Origin: Tausonia pullulans
Taxonomy: Eukaryota; Basidiomycota; Tremellomycetes; Cystofilobasidiales; Mrakiaceae
DNA length: 64,000 bases
Assembly (NCBI GenBank): GCA_951802195.1
Contig: OX637632.1
Span: forward strand, 558,001 to 622,000
Direction of reading: 5' to 3'
In this document: positions 24,192 through 36,067 of the stretch, piece by piece
Position numbering within the stretch: position 1 is the first letter of the stretch
Layout of the letters: the number at the start of each line of letters is the position of its first letter
The notes under the pieces: model-generated
Told to the model about the DNA's origin: nothing
Database searches by the model: none
The model's input: the letters and a program-made list of their open reading frames with translations, nothing else
Made by a program: the position numbers and the translations under genes

Positions 24192-27100
24192 ATGTCGTCG
24201 GACTCTGCCACAGAATCCGACGCAGACACGGCGACCTGCTCCTCCTCCCTCTCTGATGGGTCATCCTCGTCATCCGACGACGAAACCCACGTACGCGTCC
24301 ACTGGGGTCGCGTCGAGGTCTCGACCGAGGGTCGCTTCCTCCACAAGGTCCGCCGCCGGGACTCGCGCGAGTTCCATCGCCGCAAGACGATGGGGCCCGA
24401 TGCCGACGACTGGTGTAAAGACCGGATCCCGAGGGGGGTGGGAGACGACGGCCACAACGAAGAATCGGAGGAGCCAAAACAAGGTGCGCGTTCGTTTGTC
24501 GAAGGTGGCCGTATCGAGACATACCTGTCCTTCTGCAGGGGAATACCATCCGGAGCTTCACTCTAAATGATATGTATGCCTTTGTCAATTGCAGGACCAG
24601 TCTCGCCGTCGAGGAGGATGAGTTCGACGAGGTTCGCGGTGCCTCTTTCGCCGACGCTTCGTTCAACATCCTCCCCGTTCCTTCCCCAATCGCCTCTCGG
24701 CTCGACCGCCCAAGCACCGTTTGAGGCCGTCGACACCTCTTCATCTCAAGCCAGCAATGGGCCTCATTCGTCTGCTGTTCCCTCAAGTCCGGCCCCAATC
24801 TACTCTCTGCCTTCCTTCGCTAGGCAGTCTGGTTTACCAAACGCCGAGGATGTCGATGACGAGGACGAGGACGAGGACGCGTCCTTTATGTACTTTGCGC
24901 CAAGGCTCGACGTCGGAGGCCATGGCGTCAACATCGATGATTCGTATGACGAGGAAGTTGATGAGGAGGATGCATGGGAGGAACTCATCGACACGGACGT
25001 CGACGAGGACGAGGAGTCTGGCGACCCGCCAGACGCACTGCCGTTGCGTGAGCCTCTGGTGGCTCTCGCGACGTCGCATATGTCATCGACGGCCTTGCTG
25101 GATGGTCAAGGAGGCGATGATCTGCCTTCGGAGTCTCTCCCAGAAGAGCTCCAGGGCGAGTCATCCTCGCTAGCATCCAACCAAGCCATCGCCTTCGATC
25201 CAACATTGTCCGGACTCACCGACGATTCGGCGACCTCTCTCGATGGTCCCGCCTATCGAGGGGAGGAATCACAGGCCGCTCTTTCCTCAACTACACTATC
25301 TCCATCGCCAGCGTCCGAAGATTCCCACGACGCGCCTGCCTCCTCGCTCGCAACGCCGCCCTTCGCCCCGAAAGTCTTTTCAGACGTAACGGAGACGGTT
25401 GGACAGGCGTTCTACTTACCAGCGGATGCGTCCTCCACGGAAGGTTGCCTCGTCGTCGACGTGGAGGTACCTGTGTACTCTCCAGCGGAGGAGGTGGGAG
25501 GGATTAATCAGGAGGAGGCAACGCCACCTGTGATCCCCGAGACCACAGATGCCTCTTTGCTCTCGTCCGTTAATGATAGCGAGGTTATAGAAACAAAAGC
25601 TATCGTGAAGGAAATCGGAAACCCTTTCAAGTTGGCCAGCGCCCAGTCCAGCGTATCGCTCGAAACTCAAGACGCCGTTGTCGAGGGTGAAGGGCCACTC
25701 CTCATCGATCTCGACGGAACTGAGGCTACCCCAATCGACGATGAAGTCTTGGCACCCGAAGGTGAGCTTCAGACCGATGTTTCATCACGGATCTCGTGTG
25801 CTAATGCCTCTCACAAAGTCGCCGCTCCACCGTTCTCTTTCCTCGAGTCGACCCCTCCCAGGCTGGCATTGGACGCCGGGACTGCGCCGTTCCCGGTCTC
25901 TTTGACCCCCTCAGGCACCCCCGTTTACTTCCTTGACCACGGCTCTTCTACACCATCGACTGCATCCACCCCAGTCCGAGCCAAGACCACCGTGCATGTT
26001 GCTCTAGCCACGTCTCCTGCACCGAGCGCGGACACAGTCGTTCCGCCTCAAACCAACAGCAAGATGCAACAAGAGACCATTTCCATTGACCTCCCAACTA
26101 ATGACGAGGACGTAGGCTCCGCTTCCTTTGCGACTGAGGTCTCCGAGGTGGAGCATAGCCGATCTTTCGGCCACCGGCTCCCCAACGCCACCCCGTCCAC
26201 GCCGTCGTCTCTTCGCAAGGTCGCTGGGACATCAACCTCTACCCTTGTTCCCGTTCCGACTCCTCGGTCGGCGTCGCAAGCAACACCCCTTCCACGCAGT
26301 CACCTCGCGCTCCAGGACGGCGCTGCCGGCCGACCAGCTTCCAAGGTGCTTCGTCGCGAGGCAGCCGCGCCCTCCTCCAAACCTCCGATAACGGAGAAGG
26401 AGATGGAGCGCCTCGTCCGGAAGCAGCTCAAGGCCGCTGTTCTGGGCAAAAGGATTGCCTCGTCGCCGGCCAAGCGCCCAACATCTCCGGCGAGGCCGTG
26501 GGATGCCGGCAGGGTTCCTCTCTCCGCGCCGCATACGGCTTCTTCGCAGAGGTCACAGCCCAAGATGGTTCCATTGCCTGCCCTTGCCCGGTCTCAGGTC
26601 TCTAGCTCGCTTGATGCGCCGCTCTCGACAGTCAAGTCTACGCCGCTGCCCATGACTTGTCCCCTTGTGCCGGCATCGGCCTCCAAGGCGCCGATATCCG
26701 TCTCAAAGCAGCTTCTGCACTCTCAGTCGACATCTAGACCGATTCCGTCGTCCGTTCAGCGCCCGGTTTTCTCCCAGCGTGCTGCTCCGCCTCAAGCCTC
26801 CTCCCTCCGGCCACCTTCGACGCTCCCATCCTCGACGCTCTCCGTCACCTCCGCCTCCTCGAAGGTCCCGGCTATTCCGAAACTAGCTTCTTCCCTCCCG
26901 AAGCCTGTGTCCTCGCGTATCGCCTCGCACTCGAGCGCGCTCCCTCGGCCCGCTGGTTCCAAAGCTGCCGCAGTTGCCAGCATCCCCTCCACCCGGAAAG
27001 CCTCCTCCGTTTCATCCAAAGTCTCCGCCACCTCCTTCACACCTGCGGCTGGCTTCCACACTTCTGCTCTGACAAAGCCAAGGCTGGTCGGAGTCTTGTC

Positions 27101-28829
27101 GGGCGGTGGCGGGTCTCGTGCTGAAGCGACCGAAACGTCTTTCAAAGCCGAATCGCCTCGGTCTGCGATGGCCATGGGCAAAGTCAGCAACGCCTCTTCT
27201 CTATCTACTCTCTTGGAATGACTACTGACACTGATCTCACTGCACTTCCTTAGCCCGTGCGCGTGACCTCCCCAGCCAAGCCCCGTCCTTTGGGCCTCAT
27301 GTCGTCCGGCTCATCGTTGTACTCGGGCCCCGTTCGCATGCAGTCTCCCGTCAAGGGGTTATCAGCTTCATATTTTTCAAGCTCATTCGGTCCGCCATCT
27401 TTGACCTCATCGTCCTTGACATCGTCCATCTCGGCAAGGACCTACTCCTTCAATGCCAACGCCTCCATCTTCGCCAGACCGACCGCTTCTCCTGCGCCGC
27501 CATCGCCCGCGTTCGGTATCCGTTATGCATCAGTCGGCTCCACATCTGCGATGACTGTCCCGGCAGAGCCCATCGTGCTCCGGAATGGCAAGCAGGCCTC
27601 CTCGCCCAAGGCTACTGCTCAGACTGCCCCCTCAACAGCGGACGCCAGAGATTCCAGCCCGCCGAGCAGCGACATCTCATCGCTGCTCCCGATGTCGTCT
27701 CCCTCTCGGCCCGAAGCCGAACGCTCCTCCGAGTCGCCCAACCTTTCGGAGACTGCTGCTAGGCCCCCCTCCCCCCCGACGAAGGAACCTTCCCCTCCTC
27801 CTTCCAAGTCCACCAAGTCCACTAAATCCTCAGATGAGGCGCCAGTCTCGACGACGACGGCCACCACTACCCCGAGCGGCCGATCTCTCCGTGCGCGCAA
27901 GCCCCCGGCTGCCCCCGAAAGCAACAGCAGCGGCACCCTCCCAGACCCCTCCACGGCACCCACAGGCCGAGCCACCTCCACCACGCAAGCCGCCAAACGC
28001 TCCAACGCCAAAACCCGCGCCGGCGATGCAGCAGCCGCCGCTGCGACCGCCGCTGGTGGACCCGACGACCTCTCGGCGGCGCAGCTCAAGTCGCTCACAC
28101 TCATGAACACAACCAAGAACCAGGTCTACTTCTGTGCACTTGAGAAGGTCGTCGTTCGGAAGACAGGCGAGATGAGACCAACTTCGCCGGACGCGTCGTT
28201 GAGGAAGAGCGGGAGCTCGTGGGCTGCCTCGCAGGCACAAGCGAAACGAGAGAGGGACGATGAGGACGATGAGGAGGAGACAACGAGGCCGGAGAAGCAT
28301 ATTCGTGGGCCGGGCGAGACGGAAGACTTTGAGAGTCCCGTCAAGAATGGCAGTGGTGGTCGGGCTGGAAGGAAGAGCAAGGAGGCCAAGGGTGGGGAGG
28401 AAAAGAAGACGGTCAAGTGGGACAAAGGGCTTGTGTGGATCCCTCCCAGGGAGGAGGCGGCGCCCGCTGGGCGTGAAGAGAAACCTGAGAATGATAAGGA
28501 GGGTACCACCACCCTTAAACAGTGGACGAGGAGGTCGAGGAAAAGTTGTCTGGCCCGAGAAATCGAGGTGAGCTCCTTTCTTCGTCGTAAGGCGCTCTCG
28601 ACATCGACTGACTGTCATTTTTTCCCCAGCTCGACGCCCTTGGCAACCTCCTCCCTGGCGCGAGCCCGCTCTCGAAGCAGCTCGAGCGCCTCCGCGTGAC
28701 ATATACCAAGCTGGGTGAGCCGACCTCTCGGCTGCTGTTTTCCTGCTTCCAACCGACAACTGATCCATCACCCTTCTAGTGTATGACGACGATAAGGAGG
28801 CTCGAACGATCAAGGGCAAGAAGAAGTGA
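24192..28829 (+). CDS. Large Ser/Pro/Thr-rich protein of unknown function
   Basis: The first exon, from the Met at 24192, carries an acidic Ser/Asp leader and then a basic motif (FLHKVRRRDSREFHRRKTM). A short exon near 24538-24577 gives NTIRSFTLND and splices to an exon with EEDEFDEVRGASFADASF. A very long open exon then runs to about 27183, an intron follows (GT near 27184, AG near 27253), and a second long exon runs to 28568. Two small terminal exons encode LDALGNLLPGASPLSKQLER and a Lys-rich end with stop at 28827-28829. The protein is about 1500 residues, mostly disordered, with acidic clusters near 24850-25020. It is likely nuclear (basic clusters, KKTVKWDKGLVW). I recognise no domain and give no function. 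Borders of exons 1-4 are uncertain. Confidence 0.6.
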
Positions 28830-28852
28830 TGACGATCTCTGGCGCGCACGGC

Positions 28853-28898
28853 CGTGTGCGTGGGTGTGTGCGTGTATGTGTGTGTATGTGTGTGTACG
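28853..28898. repeat. GT-rich microsatellite
   Basis: An imperfect (GT)n tract with occasional C and A. It starts about 25 nt after the stop of the Ser/Pro-rich gene and would give a GU-rich 3' UTR. Confidence 0.85.
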
Positions 28899-29145
28899 TT
28901 TTATGTTTCTCTCGATTTGCCTTTTTCTTGTCTTCGGTTTATATCTCTCCTCGCTTCGCTCCTTTCTTGTTTTCCCCATCTGCATGTGCTCGCAAACCAT
29001 CTAGGAGAGAGCTAAAAAAAAATCACCCAGTGAAAAAGACAAATAAGGGAGAGGAGAATAACCGAAAGAGGAGGGTGAAGATTTAAGATGTAGCAGAAAT
29101 TCGTTTCGTCGTCAAGAGAGAAAAAGCGGAACGGAGGAAGTTGAG

Positions 29146-29149
<4 letters not shown>

Positions 29150-29220
<71 letters not shown>
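29150..29220. repeat. GA microsatellite
   Basis: A nearly perfect (GA)n run of about 70 nt with a single interruption near 29199. On the sense strand of the alpha/beta hydrolase it reads (CT)n and starts about 15 nt after its stop. Confidence 0.95.
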
Positions 29221-29221
<1 letters not shown>

Positions 29222-29235
29222 TCTCCCACGCCCAT

Positions 29236-30951
29236 TCACTCGTTTTTGTCATTCTCATCCGCGCCCACGAAGAGGTACGCGAACGGGGAGATCGTGTTGA
29301 CAGGGGTGAGGCCGTCTGTTCGGCGGGCGCCGTTAGTGGCGAGGTACGCATGGAGGAGGAAGTTGACTTGGTCGGGATGCGTGAAGTTGGAGAACTGGTG
29401 TCGAGCCGGACAGTCAGTCGTCGGAGATCAGCCGAGCAGAGACAAGAGATGGTGTTTGTACTGTCAACTCACATGAGGCGCTCCCTCGATGCAGTGAAAG
29501 TCGACCTTGTTTCCGGCTTCCTCAAAATCGCGTTGTTTCTCTCGGAGGAACTCGACCGGGTAGGCGACATCGGCGCCGGCATGAAGGAAGGTAACGGGCT
29601 TGCCGCCGATGTTGGCGAGCTTGTCCTTGGGGAGAGCTATGCGCTTGATGAAGAGGTCTACCGACATGTGCTGGAGGTTCTGGACCTGAAGGCACAAGTC
29701 CAGATGAGCGAGTGACACAACAGAACGAATGACCAGGTAAGGGGAAACGTACTCCTTGAGGGCTCACCCAGAGCCGAAGAGCGTGGGCGACGAAGGCCTT
29801 GACGATACTAAGCGAACAAATGAAAGTCAGCTCCGACGTCCATTGTATCGTTGAGGTAGCACTCACGCGTCAATCATCGGGGTGTGGACCGAGTTGTATC
29901 CGAGCTGGCGGGCACCGACAATGGCCATCTCGAGGAGTTCGTCGTCGCCTGCAGTGATACCAGCCTCCCAGCACTCCCAGATCTCAGCGCGACCAGCGGC
30001 AACTATGAGACGTCAAGTCAACTCCTGAGAGACGGGTGCAAAAGGAAAGAGGGACAGGATGGCAAGACATACCTTTCTCTGGCTCAGAGGCAGAGAGAGG
30101 GCTAATGCAGAAGAGACCCTTGACCTTCTGCGGGTGGTAGACCGCCATGTGGATGGCGATGGAGGAGCCCATGGAGACACCGACGAAGAAGGAGGGGGGG
30201 AGATCGAGAGCGTTCTATCATGTGACTTTCATTAGTGGGAAGATGCAAGACCACTGATCCTGATGGACGAACCATGACAAGGGCAACATCTTGAGCGGCA
30301 TCCTGATGACGAGATGGCGAAAGCAGGTCAGCCGTAACGCTGGAACGACAGCCAGACCCGCCTCACTGAGAGTGCAAATAACGTACAACAAATCCGAATC
30401 CCTTCTTGACGTTTCCCGTCGTACGTCCGTGAGAACGCATGTCGATAGTGACTAGGTTATATCGCCTGAGCTCGGGATTTTGCAGCTGCTCTGCGGGTCA
30501 GGGGCGGAAAGATCAGCCAATCTGTTGTGAGAACGCATCTGTGATGCGTTCTCTGTTGAAGAAAGTCACCACTTACGGTGCCAGATCTCCGAGGCGTTGA
30601 AGATTGGGTGAAGAAAGATGACCGTGTCGAGGCTGCGATGGCCACATCCAGGAGGCGTCAGCTGGCAGGCTGTGATGGAAGCGCACGCGCACTTCGCACG
30701 CCATCTCCACGCCTTGCACCGCTATACCAGCCAGCTGTCCCTATCACAATAGACACCCAACGCACCTGGGGTTAATATTTCTCGCATTTGGGTCTTCAGG
30801 TGTCGATATCGAGTATGAGACGGTGAGCGCGCCTGAGGGCGTCTGAATGTTGACGCAGGAGTGCGGTGAATCGTTTGAGTCTACTGAGGCAACCGTGGCG
30901 CGGTCCGTCTTGGACTTCTTTTTGAACAGGCGTTTGATCATGTTGAGGCGA
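29236..30951 (-). CDS. Alpha/beta hydrolase-fold protein
   Basis: The Met at 30951 begins MIKRLFKKKSKTD. Several exons follow, with LDTVIFLHPIFNASEIWH, then YNLVTIDMRSHGRTTG, where HP and the glycine-rich turn make the oxyanion-hole region. The nucleophile elbow is FVGVSMGSSIAIHMA (GxSxG). The acid residue is likely in LHAGADVAYPVEFL and the histidine in IEGAPHFSNFTHPDQV, so the triad looks complete. The protein ends FAYLFVGADENDKNE just before the GA repeat. About 320 residues, no signal peptide. The closest general type is the AB-hydrolase 1 family (esterase, epoxide hydrolase or haloperoxidase-like); the substrate cannot be told. Some exon edges (29760-30360) are approximate. Confidence 0.8.
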
Positions 30952-32473
30952 GAGCGAGCTGGTGGAGGGTGCCGCTGGTTAATGAGTTGGTTGACAGGAT
31001 GGGCCAGCTGCACGGACGGGGTACGCCGCGTGGGCATGAGAGGGGGAGAGAGAAGGAGGAGGAAGATGGTGGCTGCAAACCTAAGGCTTACCAGACCGGA
31101 CCGAGAGAAGGGGTCGGAAGCTTCGAGTGGCGACAGAGAGAGAGTGACAGGGGACCGGTCGTGGGTGTTGGAGTGAGGAGGAAAGGAAGGCCGGTTCTTC
31201 CCTTCAGTCAAGAGAAGGCAGAGGAAAAGCCCGTCCCCTCGTCTCTCTGTTCTCTTCCGAGGTGAAGGCGAGTTCATTCTCACAGGAGGAGAGCCCACGC
31301 GGGCTGGGCCATCGATCGCCTGCCCGCTCTCCCCCCGTGTCGATGAGCGCTCAAGCCTCGCACGGACAGATCACTTTCCCCTGCTGCCGAGACCTCCCGC
31401 TCGAGAGTCCTTGTCTGAGATTATCTTCCGGTTGAGCTGAGGGAGGAAGGCAGCCCAAATGCCAGGGGCCATCGATCAATGGATGGAAGCGAGGGAGGAC
31501 GGAGGGAAGCACGCAAGCGTCGCCAGACTCGGGAGACTCAAGCTAGTTCCGAAGGAAGAATGGCAGCCAGGAGAGGCTTTGACAGTCTTTGCATCACTGA
31601 ATGACAAGAGGAGCTTGGAGAGAAGATGCGGTTTGAGCTGTTCATCTTCGTTCGGAACATTGTTAATCCGGGAGCAAGCGAAAGAGGACGGGGAAAGATG
31701 AAGCGGGGGGCGGAGGGGGGGCAGAGAGGGGGGGTGGAGGGGGGGGGGGGGGGGGTGGAGAGAGGGCGGAGATGCTAGATGACCACCTGTTCGCACTTTC
31801 CTCGGAGTCAGTCGATCGTCAGAACCATTCTCTCTAGCTGGCCAGTCGTCCGTCCGCGACTCGTGGGGTCTAGAGAGCGCTCTCAATATACCAACATATC
31901 TACGGTCGCTCTAAGCTCGTCAAGCATTGGGCATCTGTCGAGGCCGTACACTGCCAGTCTGTGATCTAAAACCCGATCGCAGGGAGAGAATTGATTCGGG
32001 CACGCAAGCATCTCATCCCTGACATGCGGTTGCTGGAGCGAGAAAGAGGTAAAAGGAGGAGATAGCGAAGGCTATAGCAAGCCTGGCAACAAACATACAA
32101 ACAGCGTTGGCTGACGGGGTAGCACTAATATAGCTAGGTATCGCGCTTCATAGAGGAGAGGGAAGGTCTAGTCGGTACATAAAAGCGCGATACTCAAAGG
32201 AAGATAGACCCAAAAAGACGACAAAAAGACGAATCATAAAAGGGGCGTTGTAAATCGTAAGAGGGAGTGAGAACGTGCAGGATGGAGGGGTATGTGACAC
32301 TTGCAGAGAGGTAGTGGAAGAGGTGAGATGGGAGAACCGACGGGAGATGGGACAATGCAGGCTCCAGCGAGACCAGAAACGATGGAGGTGATGGGACGTG
32401 ACTTGGGCATGAGACGACCAAGCTCCGGGGATACAAGAAGATGGGAAGCATCGGGTGGCAATGGTCGGCAGAT
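30952..32473. other. Gene-poor stretch with a long G-tract
   Basis: About 1.5 kb with no gene I can support. Minus-strand frames upstream of 30951 look like an untranslated leader (pyrimidine-rich). A frame on the plus strand at 31459-31701 is Arg/Lys/Glu-rich and unconvincing. The notable item is the G-rich tract at 31705-31760. Confidence 0.4.
31705..31760 (+). repeat. G-rich tract, possible G-quadruplex
   Basis: Runs of six, seven and eight G followed by a run of 17 G (31739-31755), separated by short spacers. This can fold as a G-quadruplex on the plus strand. It may also be a spot of poor sequence accuracy. Confidence 0.8.
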
Positions 32474-33705
32474 TTACCACTGGAGAAAGCAAGGGAGGAA
32501 GCCGAAAGTCAGTCGAGATCAAGCTGCGGCGAAGAGGAAATAAACACACCTCGTCCGCGCTTCTCGAGCCAACGTGGTTGCACCAATAGAGCTGACCTCT
32601 GAGACGACGGATCTGAGTATGTCAAACAGCACTGGTCAGGCACTATCGCACGAAGGAAATTGAGCAAGCTGACGCTGCGGAAGGGGTTTGCTCACCTGGG
32701 GAAGAAGGTGAGCCGTCGAGACCCTGTCGTCAAGAGGTAGAAAGAGAGTGACCAGTCAGGATATAAGCAGGTAAAAACGCGCCAAGGTTGCAACTCACTT
32801 AAGCTCAATGTGAAAGAGGTTGAGGAGCGAGGTGCAGGCATCGTTCTCCGCCTGGCCGCGTCCTGAGAGGAAATAAACATATCAGTCATCCATCTCTTCA
32901 GATACCCCTTTTCAACACGTATCGACTCACCCGTGAGCGTGTCCGCCTCACAGAGGAAGGTGACCAGTGTTGCGAATCGCGATGAGACCCAATCCTGGAC
33001 GGCGGGCTCGCCTCCTTTTTCGTGCTCGGCCCAGACCTCAGCGGAAAGCATGTCGGCCAACGTCGGCGAGGTCTGGCGGCGATGCCTCGAATAAGTAACC
33101 TTGGGTGTTGGAACGTCGGCTTCGAAGTCAAGATCGTCGGCGAGAACGCCGCTAATGCCGCTGCCGTCCATGTGGAAATCGGCGTCGTCGAGGTTGAATA
33201 GGTGGAGCTCGGCGAAGGAGGCAGGCGAAGAGGGGCCTGAGGAGGAGTGATCGGACGAGCCGCTGGCCGTCGTCGACGTCGAGGGTCGGCGCGATGATGA
33301 GGAGAAGTCATCGTCCATCTCAACTGATGATGGCCGAAGGGGTTGGGCGAGGGGGAGCGTGGGGGGGGGCGTCAGCATGCTTTATAGTGAAGAGGACACC
33401 AAGGGAGACCAGAGTGCCTCAACGGCGCCCATGCGAACGAAGAAGCTCGGGGTCGGGTCGGAGGTGTAGTGACTCAGCGAGCGTTATCACTCACAGATGA
33501 GGTCATCGTCATCGTATTCATTCTGGGCGGCCACCTCCTCCACAGGCGCTGGACCCGTCGGGGACGGGGAAGACTTGCACGAGGAGCTACCGAGGACCCT
33601 GTATCTCGCCCGGCCACGGTCGGGCGAATAAGAGGTGGATGCCGGCAGGGTGGAGAAATGGGCGGGTCCGAAGGAGTGCGACGTCGACCTCGGGGAGAGC
33701 GACAT
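32474..33705 (-). CDS. Acidic Ser-rich protein of unknown function
   Basis: Six exons (33495-33705, 32931-33323, 32799-32862, 32696-32723, 32550-32612, 32474-32479) join in frame to about 253 residues. The N-terminus MSLSPRSTSHSFGPAHF leads into a Ser/Pro stretch, an acidic cluster at the first splice and a Ser-rich run. The C-terminal half looks folded: TSPTLADMLSAEVWAEHEKG, WVSSRFATLVTFLCEADTL and ENDACTSLLNLFHIELK. The last exon adds only Trp and a stop, so that end is less sure; the exon before it could be last in another form. I know no family for it. Confidence 0.55.
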
Positions 33706-34811
33706 GCTTGAGGAGGGAAGACAGCGAACAGTTGGAGGATACGAGGGTGGATGTATGACGACGGATATAGAGACCAAGGGAAGAAAAAGAAGGAGGGAAG
33801 GTTGGATGGCGTTGGTGGGAGGTAATTGAGAGGGAAGCCGTCGGCCGTCGGAGGAGGCTGCAGGCAGGGCGACGAGAGGTTTGGCTCGCTGCGTGTGTTG
33901 ATTGCGTTTCGCCTTCCGACGGAAGACAAGGAAGCGAAAGAGACAGAAGGCTCTGTGAAAGAGGGGTTCGAATTTCTTCGTCGGTCGGGTCGGGTCTCGT
34001 CGTTGTTGTTGTGGTTCAGTGCGAACAAGGCCAAGGGTCAAGGCATAAACTCTTGGCTCTCCGCTCCTGAAGGGCGGAACCCCGTCGGGTCGCTTGCCAG
34101 AAGGGCACGAGGTGCGTCCGACGAAGATGAGAAGATGACAGAAGGATGAAGATCCTGCCTTATTTCGTCTGGATCCGAATCCGCCCCTTCTGCGCCGGAC
34201 TTCTCGTTCCCCTCTTCCTTTCCTGTCTTGTCCAGCCCCTTCCTTCGAGCTCTCCTTCGTCTCCTTCATCCCCGCCCCCACCATCTCCTCCACTACCCCA
34301 CAAGGCGGACGTCCTCGTGTAGAGAAGGGGAACGCCCGCGGGTTCGGTCAAGGGATGAGGTAATCGAAGGACGAGGCGGCGCGCCGAGACAGAGATTGTC
34401 GTTTGACGTCTCCTTGCCCTTGCCGGATGAAACTCTACTCCGCGTGGCTGCGCTCCCGGCGGGTGTCGTTTGCGCAACCTGATAAGGTCGCCGGTCTGAC
34501 GTTCTCATAGGAAGAACGTGCATGTCGTATCACGCAGAGCGCAAGAGTCTGCAGTGCTGACGAGGGAGAGTTAACGCGATAAGGCGTGACAGGAGAACGT
34601 CAGAGAAATAGAGGACCTCGTGACCTGGCGGAATGTTCTTCCTTCTGCTTGCGCGATGCGAGGCAGAGTCACCGGTGGGTGGGATGGAGCAAGAAGCGCG
34701 GAGTGCGCGGGTCGAAGCCTTCCGACCGCCCTGGCCCTTCTCTTGCTCGCTGTAACCGCGTCTCTCCTTCCGGCATCGGCGCCCTCCCTTCCCCAAGCCA
34801 CCAGTAGCCCC
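33706..34811. other. Divergent intergenic region
   Basis: About 1.1 kb between the start of the acidic unknown gene (minus) and EAF6 (plus). Long open frames on the minus strand continue upstream of 33705 but are low-complexity and compositionally like untranslated leader. Probably holds both promoters. No element is recognised. Confidence 0.35.
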
Positions 34812-35540
34812 ATGGCTCCTCCCGCGGAAATCTCAGGTACACCCCCCGCCGTTCCCGCTTTAGGCAGAAGGCACTCATCTGATCGCGTCGAACACCCCCG
34901 TAGCCGACGCCCAGCGCGCCAACGAGACCGCCAAGCGCGAGCTCGCTGTCCGTCGTCATCCAGTCTTCCTTCCTGTCTCCTCTCCCTCTGTCTCTGAGCC
35001 TGTTTCTGCTGTCCCTTCAGGCCGCCCTCCAGAAGAAGAAGCAAGTCGACAAGCAGCTTGCCGCAATCGAGCAGCGCATCTACTCGTTCGAGGAGACATA
35101 CCTCGCCGAGTCGAGCCTCGTCGGTGGCAACATTGTCAAGGTGTGCCGCTCGCTTCTCTCCCTGGTCATAATGGACCCGTCAGCTGATACAGCGGTTTGG
35201 ATCCAGGGCTTCGACGGCTACCTCAAGCCGCCTACCACTGGAGGCGCGCATAAGCGCAAGGCTGAGGTCACTGAGCCAGAACGATTGTTCTCGGGGAGCA
35301 GCCTTACGTACGCCAAGGTGCATTCTCCATTCTTTCACTTGCTCTCATGTCATTCCGTGCTAGTAGCGGGGCATCAGATGTTTTGAGTTGATGAAAGGGC
35401 AGGAGGACGGCCGACTTCCGTTGCGTCGTCCTTCCTCGCGTCGCGTCTGTCCTCGCTCGCTTCCCGCCCCTCTCAGTGCTCACTGACATCCTCCTGCGTT
35501 CATTCAGTCCCTCGAGTTAACTCAGTCTTACTCCCGCTAG
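34812..35540 (+). CDS. EAF6: Histone acetyltransferase subunit Eaf6
   Basis: Five exons (34812-34836, 34904-34947, 35021-35140, 35207-35317, 35508-35540) join in frame to 110 residues, a normal size. The family pattern is clear: a short coiled-coil leader (AQRANETAKRELA), then LQKKKQVDKQLAAIEQRIYS, FEETYL, and GGNIVKGFDGYLK, then ERLFSGSSLTYAKS. Eaf6 is a subunit of the NuA4 and NuA3 acetyltransferases in yeast and of the HBO1/MOZ complexes in animals, acting on chromatin in the nucleus. Each exon is too short to be seen as an ORF; the frame through all five fits the family alignment. The tail after the SLEL motif is only a few residues. Confidence 0.92.
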
Positions 35541-36067
35541 GGTACCCTCGGCTTCTCCACCCCGCTCGCGGCCGTCCGAGCTTCCCCTCTGACAATCCGA
35601 CGCGACGCGTTTGCACACGCACTGCTTCATCCTTCTCAGCACCGCCCGCTCTTTCCCTCTCTCTCTCGCTACCCACTTCTACGACTCAACACATTCACTT
35701 GGCAATCGTACTCGACTCGGTCGGCCCTCCCTGCTTCGATGCGGCGCTTATCCTCCACAATGCCCTTCGCTTGCTCAACATGCGTCGCTTCAGGGTCGCA
35801 TCAGTCCGGTGCTTCGTAACCAGCTGGACCTACCGCCCGGTGGCAATTTCATAGCACGCTGGAAGACGAAAGAGGAAGCCCTTGCCTGTCTAGTGCTCTG
35901 GCAGAAGCGCGTCGGGGATGGGCTGCTCATGATCTTGACGACGACTCTTATGACAATGATCTCTCCCTCAACATTTCACTCCAATCGCTTACGATTCCAA
36001 TTCGATATTTTTATCAAAACAACTACGCCCCGTTTCACAGGCGTGCGCCATGGTTCCGCTTATCGAA
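35541..36067. other. Convergent 3' spacer
   Basis: About 530 bp between the stops of EAF6 and the peroxidase gene. An open frame runs from 35611 on the plus strand, but its translation is Ser/Leu/Thr-rich and has no likeness to a known protein. Probably 3' untranslated sequence. Confidence 0.35.

Larger units (their letters stand above)
28830..29235. other. Convergent 3' region with two microsatellites
   Basis: This 400-bp stretch separates the stops of the Ser/Pro-rich gene and the alpha/beta hydrolase. It contains a GT-rich tract (about 28853-28898) just after the first gene and a long GA tract (29150-29220) just after the second. Both probably lie in 3' untranslated regions. Confidence 0.7.

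Noticed and set aside
29012-29351. Frames of repeated Leu-Ser or Arg-Glu over the GA repeat
   Set aside because: These come from translating a dinucleotide repeat and are not genes.
31097-31298. N-terminal extension of the alpha/beta hydrolase from a Met at 31298
   Set aside because: The extra residues are low-complexity and pyrimidine-derived, like an untranslated leader; the Met at 30951 gives a normal start.
33487-34293. Long minus-strand frame upstream of the acidic unknown gene
   Set aside because: Composition is like untranslated leader; only the part from the Met at 33705 splices in frame to the later exons.
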